From the NCBI GenBank assembly GCA_007674295.1, contig CM017454.1, forward strand, positions 118,305 through 182,304: a stretch of 64,000 nucleotides of DNA. The letters are read 5' to 3'. Origin of the DNA: Antonospora locustae. Its lineage: Eukaryota; Microsporidia. Position numbers and translations under genes: made by a program. Shown here piece after piece: positions 54,373 to 61,542 of this stretch (the stretch's first letter is position 1; the number at the start of each line of letters is the position of its first letter). The notes under the pieces are model-generated. The model had not been told where the DNA came from. It ran no database searches and saw only the letters and a program-made list of their open reading frames with translations.

Positions 54373-56313
54373 ATGATCAGAAATGCAGCATGTGCTGCAC
54401 TTGCACTGGTGCAAATGCTTGAAGTGGCAGGAACAAGGCTTGACTACAGAGGAAGATGTCTTCGAGAGATACCAAGAGAGGTGTTTGAAGCCAAGGACTT
54501 GGAGGAGCTTGATCTCAGTGGCAACCAGCTGACAGAACTTCCGGAGGAAATTGGAAATCTGTCGATGCTGCAAGTGCTTGATCTTAGTGGCAACCGGCTG
54601 ACAGAACTTCCAGAGGCAATAGAATGTCTGGAGGGGTTGGAGAAGCTTAATCTTAATTTCAACCATCTGACAGAACTTCCCGAGGCAATAGGACGTCTGA
54701 AGAGACTGAAAGTGCTTTATCTTAGTAGCAACCAGCTGACCACATTTCCCGAGAGCATAGGAGATCTGCCGATGCTGCAGGAGCTTGATCTTAGTTGCAA
54801 CCAGCTGACAGAACTTCCAGAGGCAATAGGAGATCTACCGATGTTGCAAATGCTTGATATTAAACGCAACCAGCTGATAGCAATTCCAAAGAGTATAGGA
54901 CGTCTGGAGAGGCTGCAGAATCTTTATCTTAGCGGTAACCAGCTGACAGAACTTCCCGAGACAATAGGAGATCTGCCGATGCTGCAAATGCTTTATCTTA
55001 GTAGCAACCAGCTGACAGAACTTCCCGAGGCAATAGGACGTCTGGTGAGGCTACAAATGCTTGATATTAGACGCAACCAGCTGACAGAACTTCCCGAGAC
55101 AATAGGACGTCTGGTGAGGCTGCAGAAGCTTTATCTTGATAACAACCAGCTGACAGCACTTCCAGTGACAATAGGATATCTGGAAAGGCTGCAAATGTTT
55201 TACCTTAGGTATAATCAACTCACTTCGCTCCCGCACACAATGGCAGGTCTTCCAAGAATCACGATGCTCGATCTCGGAAACAACCCCCTTGTAGAGCGCG
55301 GTGAGGGCGATACTCTTGGGTGGCGGGATCTTCGTGAGCGGCTCGGAGACAGAGTCGTTCTCTCTCAGAACGAACTTGCAGGCCCAGTCACGGTGATCAA
55401 CGAGGACGACGTGTACAGAAGACTCAGAGAGGACACTCTCCACTGGAACATAGAGAGACTCCGGCACATCATCGTCGACAGTGTCTCACCCCCCACACTC
55501 AGTGCACACGACCTTCTTGCCATCTGGACACAAAGACTAGCCGAACACGCACCGCCCACCACCGACGGAAGAGACATGGCAAGCTACATCAAGACCGTCT
55601 ACGGCATAGACGAAAATGCATTTCAAGGATGGAAAATGTACACAAAGTCGCTTGCAGAAACACAGGCCCTGCTCGAGGCAGTGCTGGTCAGGCTGAGAGA
55701 CTGCACAGAGAATGCACGGGCGTATGTGCCCGAGTTGTGCGAGGCCCTGCGGTGGTGTCCTGACAGGCAGAAGGCGTGTCTTGCCATGGTGCATCGAGCA
55801 CTGTACGGGGGAGAGGACAGGGGCACGTTTGAGTCGTTTGTGGAGCAGAGAGTGGGAGAGCTGAAGAGCATTGTTCTGGACGTTGTGGTGATGCTGGGAC
55901 AGGCCACACAGAATGTGCACGTGCTAAACACGTGGCGACACATACTACGAGACAGGCTGGGCATACGCACGGAGTACGAGTCGCGAATGGGCACGTTCAA
56001 TCAGGACATTTACAGGGGCAGTGTGGGTAATGTGCTGGATGTGTTTTACAGAAAGTTCACGCCGTTGTACGTGATACGGAAGCTGGGCGAGGAGATCAAC
56101 GAGAGCGAGAAATGGCTGGTGGAGGCAGGGGCGTATCTGAGCGGAAGGCTGGACAAAGAGGAGTATGCAAGAAGGGTGTTTGAGTATGCGGAAGAGGAAG
56201 ACATCGAGTACATGAACCCAAAGAGAATCAGCGAGAAGGGCGTCGAGGACATTCTGGTGGACATGGGCATTCTGGTGCGGGGGAGAAAGAGAGAAAAGGA
56301 GAGCACAGAATAA
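54373..56313 (+). CDS. Secreted LRR protein with NEL-like (IpaH/SspH-type) C-terminal domain
   Basis: The 646-residue product starts with a short hydrophobic segment (AACAALALVQMLEVAG, residues 5-20), possibly a secretion signal. Eleven or twelve 23-residue LRRs follow (about 28-297; unit LxxLPEAIGxLxxLQxLxLSxNQL), then a helical C-terminal domain (about 330-630). That domain has, in order, a helix-rich region with HDLLAIWTQRLAEHAPP, ALRWCPDRQKACLAMVHRAL with a Cys in a CxD setting (Cys462), and LNTWRHILRDRLGI...MGTFNQ. This order and these signatures recall the bacterial NEL E3 ubiquitin ligases (CEDR motif, then LxxxLGL...M). The similarity is by eye; see findings. ATACCC directly precedes the ATG. 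Confidence 0.7.
   Translation: MIRNAACAALALVQMLEVAGTRLDYRGRCLREIPREVFEAKDLEELDLSGNQLTELPEEIGNLSMLQVLDLSGNRLTELPEAIECLEGLEKLNLNFNHLTELPEAIGRLKRLKVLYLSSNQLTTFPESIGDLPMLQELDLSCNQLTELPEAIGDLPMLQMLDIKRNQLIAIPKSIGRLERLQNLYLSGNQLTELPETIGDLPMLQMLYLSSNQLTELPEAIGRLVRLQMLDIRRNQLTELPETIGRLVRLQKLYLDNNQLTALPVTIGYLERLQMFYLRYNQLTSLPHTMAGLPRITMLDLGNNPLVERGEGDTLGWRDLRERLGDRVVLSQNELAGPVTVINEDDVYRRLREDTLHWNIERLRHIIVDSVSPPTLSAHDLLAIWTQRLAEHAPPTTDGRDMASYIKTVYGIDENAFQGWKMYTKSLAETQALLEAVLVRLRDCTENARAYVPELCEALRWCPDRQKACLAMVHRALYGGEDRGTFESFVEQRVGELKSIVLDVVVMLGQATQNVHVLNTWRHILRDRLGIRTEYESRMGTFNQDIYRGSVGNVLDVFYRKFTPLYVIRKLGEEINESEKWLVEAGAYLSGRLDKEEYARRVFEYAEEEDIEYMNPKRISEKGVEDILVDMGILVRGRKREKESTE
54480..55260 (+). repeat. 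69-base repeat array encoding 23-residue LRRs
   Basis: Units around ccagctgacagaacttcc and gcaacca, e.g. agcttgatctcagtggcaac then cagctgacagaacttccgga, are spaced about 69 bases (23 codons) and repeated roughly eleven times within the NEL-like gene. Several neighbouring units are near-identical in DNA. Confidence 0.85.
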
Positions 56314-56607
56314 GCGGAGGTCAAGAGACGGTCAGGAGCAGAGACCAGCAGGGAGGGTAGGCATACGAGAAAGAAGGAAGCACAAGAACACCGTGCGACA
56401 TGGAGACAAACAAATAAAGGACTTTCTACATCCATCACATTCTAGCACGAGTCTTCATTACACACTCGGTCAGTCTGCGTCCAAAAGAGTGACAGACTGC
56501 TAGGTGCATCATCGAGTCTGCGGAGATGTGTGCACGAATGAAGTGACAGGACACAACGATAGAATGACAGCACCATCACCACATTTACAGACAATAAAAA
56601 ACAGCCT
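56314..56607. other. Intergenic spacer, duplicated with the 61.3-61.5 kb spacer
   Basis: The sequence around 56410-56525 (aataaaggactttctacatc, then a run ending cgagtctgcggagatgtgtgcac) is matched by 61390-61508 (aataaaggtctttctacatc ... aagtctgtagaagtgtgtgcac). It is part of the segmental duplication. Confidence 0.7.
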
Positions 56608-58824
56608 ATGTATCTGCAGAGAATGGTGTGCATGGGAATGCATGTGCTGTGTTGTCTTGGCACACAGGACATCAACATGCGTCCAGACGAGAGTGCACTC
56701 ACTGTGCACCTCTCCAACAAGCGTGCAGTCAAGTTTATGGACGAGAAGAGAAATGTGATCGCGAATAAAACATACAGAGTCGACATGTGTTTTCAGTGGG
56801 ACAGAGATGCATTTGACAGGGCAGTGGATATGCTTGGAAAAGAACAGGGCCACGTCGGTGTAGAGGATGTGGATGCGATTCTGAGAGCAATGGCCAGTCT
56901 GAGAACAGACACAGAGAGTGCACACATGGACGATTCAAGGGACATAATGAAGATTCTGTGGGACAGATACACGTTTGGCAAGGCAGTCCAAACGCATGGA
57001 GAGCAACTGCAGAGCAAGGTCGATGCCGAGGAGGTGGAGGCGGTTCTGCATGCAATGGCATACCTAAGCACAGGGAAAGTCGACATAGTGTATGTGTCTG
57101 GCTACATGGAGGCAGTAGCGAAGTTTAGCAGTGGGAGTTACGAGATCAGATGCGACGCAGAGATCTTTGACAAGACATACAACATACTGGTCGAAAAGGA
57201 GCAGGAGAAAGTGGATGCAGATGACATGGTGGAGATTCTGCATCTGATGGATTATCTGCTCATACAAGAGGAGTGGGAGTGGGCATGCTATGACAAGCTG
57301 GCAAGAAAAACAAAGGAAGACAACAAAGATGCTGTAGTAGAATACACTGAGATGCTCAAAGAAAAAGTAAATGCGAAGTGCATAAAGATACAGAACTTCT
57401 CGTTGTACACACAACACCTTCTGAGACTGTATGCAGAGGAGCACGGAATGAGATTGACAGTGGACGAGGAGAGAAAGACACTCGATCTTTGGCACAGTCG
57501 TATCAAGAAAGAGCAGAGAGAGAACAGAACAGAGGACTGGGAGCTGAGAGTGGAGGTGAGCGAGGAGTACAGAAGACAGAGAGAAGTGCAGCGACTGGCA
57601 GTGGTGCTGATGGAGGTGATGAACATGGTAGTGGAGGTGGACATAGAGGAGTGGAAGCCAGAAGACAGAGGAATGGTGGAAAGGATCATTTCCAAGGGAA
57701 AGAAGACAGAGCTGAGAATAAAGAGTGGAAAAATAGAGCCAGGAGTGATAGCACAGCACATGGAGATGCTGAAGAACAATGTCGTAGAACTAGATGTATC
57801 AGAAAACACAAACCTGAGCGACGAAGACTGGAAGACAGTAGGAAAGATGACAAAGCTTGAAAGACTGAATATGAGGGATTGTAACATACAAGCAGGGGCG
57901 ATCGCACAGCACATGGAGATGCTGAAGAACAATGTCGTAGAGTTGGATGTTTCAGAGAACTATCTAAGCGACGAGGACTTGAAGACAGTGGGAGAGATGA
58001 CAAGGCTCGAGAGGCTGTACATAAGTGCTTGCGACATAGAGGCAGGAGCAATCGCACAGCACATGCAGAATCTGAAGAACAATCTTGTAGAGCTGGATAT
58101 CTCAGAGAACTATCTATGCGATGAAGACTGGAAGACGCTAGGTGAGATGACAAGGCTCGAGAAGCTAAGCATAAGCGGTTGTGACATAGAAGCAGGAGCG
58201 ATCGCACAGCATGTGAAGAAATTGAATCTCGTAGAGCTGGATGTTTCAGATAACAACCTAAGTGAGAGAGACTGGAAGACAGTGGGAGAGATGAAAGGAC
58301 TTGAAAGACTGTGCATAAGCGGTTGTGGCATGCAAGCAGGAACGATCGCACAGGATGTGAAGAAACTGAATCTCGTAGAGCTGGATGTCTCGTGGAACAG
58401 GACCCTGTGCGACGAAGACTGGAAGACAGTGGGAAGTATGACAAGGCTTGAAAGGCTGAACATGTGGGGTTGCAAAGTACGAGCAGGAGCGATCGCACAG
58501 CACATGCAGAAGCTGAATCTCGTAGAGCTGGATATCTCGTGGAACAGAAAGTTGTGCGAAGAAGACTGGAAGATAGTGGGAAGTATGACAAGGCTTGCAA
58601 TACTGATCATGAGAAATTGTAACATACAAGCAGAAATGATCGCACAGCACATGCAAAAGCTGAACCTTGTGGAGTTGAATGTTTCAGAGAACTGTATAAG
58701 CGATAGGGACTGGAAGGCAATAGCAGAGATGCCAAGGCTTGAGAGGCTGTGCATCTGTGACATACAAAGCGAGCAGCTTTCGAGGTATTTTGTAGGGAAA
58801 GAGTGTCGCATAGTTGTTGTATAG
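56608..58824 (+). CDS. Secreted RNI-type LRR protein, copy 1
   Basis: The 738-residue product has an N-terminal hydrophobic start (MVCMGMHVLCCLG, signal-like). Three ~66-residue repeats follow, each with a WDRxxFxxAV helix and a VDxExVxxILxxMxYL segment (about residues 58-230). A charged linker with FLYTQHLLRLYAEEHG and EQRENRTEDWELRVEVSEEY comes next, then about seven RNI-type LRR units of 46-51 residues (about 366-735; HMEMLKNNVVELDVSEN, DEDWKTVGEMTRLERL). The VDADDMVEILHLMDYLLIQEEWEWACYDKL part recalls the BTB/POZ or SKP1 helical end. AGCCT precedes the ATG. No known family is assigned. Confidence 0.68.
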   Translation: MYLQRMVCMGMHVLCCLGTQDINMRPDESALTVHLSNKRAVKFMDEKRNVIANKTYRVDMCFQWDRDAFDRAVDMLGKEQGHVGVEDVDAILRAMASLRTDTESAHMDDSRDIMKILWDRYTFGKAVQTHGEQLQSKVDAEEVEAVLHAMAYLSTGKVDIVYVSGYMEAVAKFSSGSYEIRCDAEIFDKTYNILVEKEQEKVDADDMVEILHLMDYLLIQEEWEWACYDKLARKTKEDNKDAVVEYTEMLKEKVNAKCIKIQNFSLYTQHLLRLYAEEHGMRLTVDEERKTLDLWHSRIKKEQRENRTEDWELRVEVSEEYRRQREVQRLAVVLMEVMNMVVEVDIEEWKPEDRGMVERIISKGKKTELRIKSGKIEPGVIAQHMEMLKNNVVELDVSENTNLSDEDWKTVGKMTKLERLNMRDCNIQAGAIAQHMEMLKNNVVELDVSENYLSDEDLKTVGEMTRLERLYISACDIEAGAIAQHMQNLKNNLVELDISENYLCDEDWKTLGEMTRLEKLSISGCDIEAGAIAQHVKKLNLVELDVSDNNLSERDWKTVGEMKGLERLCISGCGMQAGTIAQDVKKLNLVELDVSWNRTLCDEDWKTVGSMTRLERLNMWGCKVRAGAIAQHMQKLNLVELDISWNRKLCEEDWKIVGSMTRLAILIMRNCNIQAEMIAQHMQKLNLVELNVSENCISDRDWKAIAEMPRLERLCICDIQSEQLSRYFVGKECRIVVV

Positions 58825-59039
58825 AAAGACGAGTTGCATACACGCAGTATTGCAAGCAGTCTGGAAGCTTTTGCAGTACCTGCACACACTGACTCCACAC
58901 AGAAAGCATGGACAGCAGTGGGGATGCATGGGTAGCCATGTCCACTGTCTGAAAGTGGGCACCGAAATGAACCGGTCTGGTGAGAGTCGCGCGTCACCAG
59001 GATCAGATAGGACGGAGAAGAATCACATTGAGACGTAAA
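58825..59039. other. Spacer after LRR copy 1
   Basis: Non-coding by eye; short frames on both strands without protein-like composition. It leads into the decayed LRR remnant. Confidence 0.5.
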
Positions 59040-59460
59040 CAGGAAGGAGGTGGAGATGAAGACTAGGAGTTCAGATGCAGACAAGAGGCGAAGGTTTGGG
59101 TCGATATGAAGAAGGGAGGAAAGACAGAGCGATGAGAAACGGAACGCGGAGAAGGGAAACAATCGGAGTGGACATGGTGATTCGAATCCAGAAGACAGAA
59201 AGATGATGAGGAGAACTAGAGCCGAGAACAACCGCAGATGCAGAGAATGTCCAGAGAGCTGTGTAAGCAACGAAGACCGGAGAAAGGGAGAGATGGAGGA
59301 ATGATTGCGGAATAGACGGAGAGGCAGAGCTGCATAGAGCTGAGTGCCACACAGAAGAGAAGCCTAAGCTAAGACAGAGAGACAGCGAGAGATATGACAG
59401 GCATGAAAAGCAGAACATGTTGTATTACAACCATACAGAACGCATCATGGCAAGCCGATT
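59040..59460 (+). pseudogene. Decayed LRR-family remnant
   Basis: Recognisable but degenerate copies of the RNI-LRR DNA unit. The stretch around 59250-59310 (ctgtgtaagcaacgaagacc, then a run ending ggagagatgg) mirrors the ctaagcgacgaagactgga...agtgggagagatg pattern of the intact genes. The stretch at about 59390-59455 (gatatgacaggcatgaaaag, later acgcatcatggcaag) mirrors the following half. The frame is interrupted by many shifts and stops. No intact protein is expected. Confidence 0.5.
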
Positions 59461-59673
59461 GTCTGATGCGAAGTGCAGGTGTCCGATGTGACCCGCAGCA
59501 AATGCACTCGCTGCAGCCAGGCAGGGCCCATCAACACACCACCAGCGAGAGTTGATCTCGTAGCTTCAGGCACTGCTTGGCGGCCACTCTCAAGACTGCC
59601 TTCACGTGCCGACACCAGATGTGAATTTCAGCACCACATATTTGGTGTGGAACAAAGACGTTTTGACTCAATG

Positions 59674-60165
59674 CTACAGAAACCACCACGTGTGTGATGG
59701 AGGGAGGTCGTCTGCATGTCCTTCACGGTCTGAGCAACCCTCGTCGGAGTCCTGCTCGTCGTGCCACTTGTCAATGATGTCGTCCAACAGCTCAATGCTC
59801 TCATGGAGATAGGCGTCTGCAAACTTGGTTGAGAGTGTAGTCGATTCAACCGGAAACTGGCTGTAGTCGTCAACTAGAAACTGCAGTGCCGACCTTCTTT
59901 TCAGCGTTCCCGTTTCCAGTCTTGTTCTGGATTTGCAGGCAATGTGTCTTATGTAGAATTTTATGGGTTGGAGGGCATGCACCATAAGAGCACCAATCTT
60001 TCTTCTGTCTTCTTCTTCGAAGCTGTCCTTCTGCTTGCCTATTCGAAAAATAAGCCCGAGAATCTCGTCAGCCTTAGCGTAGATCTTCAATACGTTAGAC
60101 TGCGAACTGTATTCAGCCGTTCTGATCTCTTCTAAGCAATCAATAAGCATTGATACACATGACAT
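59674..60165 (-). CDS. Orphan protein between the LRR loci
   Basis: The 163-residue product is soluble, helical and charged, with acidic runs near residues 48-53 and 137-150. Parts such as EEDRRKIGALMVHALQPIKFYIRHI, VDDYSQFPVEST and DAYLHESIELLDDIIDKWHDEQD look like real protein rather than noise. GCCCATAC directly precedes ATG 60165 on the sense strand, supporting expression; Met6 (60150) is an alternative. No family recognised. It lies alone between two LRR blocks and is the only minus-strand gene in the 54-64 kb stretch. Confidence 0.6.
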   Translation of the reverse strand: MSCVSMLIDCLEEIRTAEYSSQSNVLKIYAKADEILGLIFRIGKQKDSFEEEDRRKIGALMVHALQPIKFYIRHIACKSRTRLETGTLKRRSALQFLVDDYSQFPVESTTLSTKFADAYLHESIELLDDIIDKWHDEQDSDEGCSDREGHADDLPPSHTWWFL

Positions 60166-61089
60166 GTATGGGCAAAGAAGTAGAGCGGAAGATGCAAAAA
60201 GCAGAGGCGGACTAGTGGGTTAGATCATCAAGGAAACTAAACGTGGTGAGTTATGCACCTACACTTCCACAAGGTGCTTCACAGCAACAGCAATTTCGGG
60301 CGAAAAGCAGAAAGCCACACAAAATAAAAGGACTCGGTTTCCACCAAAACACCAACACAGACACATCTGAATGAAGTAACTGCACCACCACGAACAACAC
60401 TGCAGTGCAGCAGGCACAAAGCTTAGACAGGCGTCTGTTCTGTCTGCTGCATAGGAGATTTGTTTTTTATTGTTTACTTTGATGTTGAATGCATGATCGC
60501 TGCTTGGACCATTGACATGCAATCTTTGGTTATGTGTGCCATTGCAGAGAGAGGGCCAGGGTCGACGAGAGAGGAGAGCTAAGGAGCCAACAGGTGTAGA
60601 AGAGGACAAAGACGCTTTGCGTGAATCGCGAAGAGCCAAGAGAGAGGAGAAAGAGGAAGAGCAGAACAGACGACAAGATCGAGGACGAGGTGGAAGAAAT
60701 GTTTTTGTGTACAAGAAAGTTGACACAGGACAAGCACAGCACAAAATGCGCGGATAAGAAGCAGGAGGGCAGGAGAGGAAGGAAACTCGTCAAGAATGAC
60801 AAAAAGGAATTTTGCACAGAAGTATGCCCAGAGATTCCAAAGAGGGCCTGCGAGCGAGGGTGTGCGAGTGTTTTTTTCCCAGTGCCATTTCGCATCAGGA
60901 GGCCCTCGACTAGAAGGACATTCACACAGACAGATGGACCATGAGAAGGGCATCGGAGACTCTCTCGAGCATCGGTGCTGTCTGTATTCAAGACGACCAG
61001 ACCGTCCCACGCCATCGCATGGCGCCACACCTACTCTCGCGGCACTCTTCAGCCATCGATTTAGCAAGCAACCAAGCCAACGAAAGTTG
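60166..61089. other. Gap with low-complexity frames, no gene supported
   Basis: About 920 bases. The part 60,510-60,900 contains Arg/Glu-rich overlapping frames on the plus strand and Ser/Leu-rich ones opposite. None has both a start context and a plausible fold. Some of this may be decayed coding sequence. Confidence 0.5.
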
Positions 61090-61382
61090 CAAATGGGCAC
61101 GTGCGATCAGAACATTCACGGAGGCAGTGTGGAAAACGTGCTGGACGAGTTCTACAGAAAGCTCACGCTGTCATACGTGATACGGAAGCTAGCCTAGGAG
61201 ATCAACAGGAGCATAAGAAGGCTGGGCGAGAGAAGTATGCAGAAGAGGAAGACATCGAGTACGTGAACCCAAAGAGAATCTGCGAGAAGGAAGTCGAGGA
61301 CATTCTGGTCCTGATTATAGAGATAGAGAAGGAATACATACGAAATGGCATGGGCACGAGCACAGCAGCATCAGGCAGATGA
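61090..61382 (+). pseudogene. Relic of the NEL-like C-terminus
   Basis: The DNA and translated pieces match residues about 539-625 of the gene at 54373. ATGGGCACGTGCGATCAGAAC corresponds to the MGTFNQ region, and the run to VENVLDEFYRKLTLSYVIRKL aligns with VGNVLDVFYRKFTPLYVIRKL. In that frame a TAG at 61195-61197 interrupts it where the intact gene has GAG. After a shift, EEEDIEYVNPKRICEKEVEDIL again matches the parent. A deletion removes the intervening segment. It is a broken partial duplicate. Confidence 0.72.
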
Positions 61383-61542
61383 GCAAATAAAGGTCTTTCT
61401 ACATCTGTCACATTCGAGCGCGAGTCACCAGCATACCCTGTCAATCTTCAGTCCAAAGAATGACAGCGCTGCTAGGTACACCATCAAGTCTGTAGAAGTG
61501 TGTGCACAAACCAAGATATAGTACCTTCACCACAAATAGCCC

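Noticed and set aside
57064..57932. Long minus-strand hydrophobic frames over LRR copy 1 suggesting a membrane protein
   Set aside because: Hydrophobic appearance is the complement of charged Lys/Glu/Asp codons in the real gene; not independent coding.
59160..59185. tgattcgaatcc resembling a tRNA T-loop
   Set aside because: Flanking bases do not form a five-base T stem and no acceptor or anticodon arms are found around it.
58110..59270. A 386-codon minus-strand frame across the end of LRR copy 1
   Set aside because: Same cause as above; it spans the end of a real gene and the decayed remnant and has no independent support.
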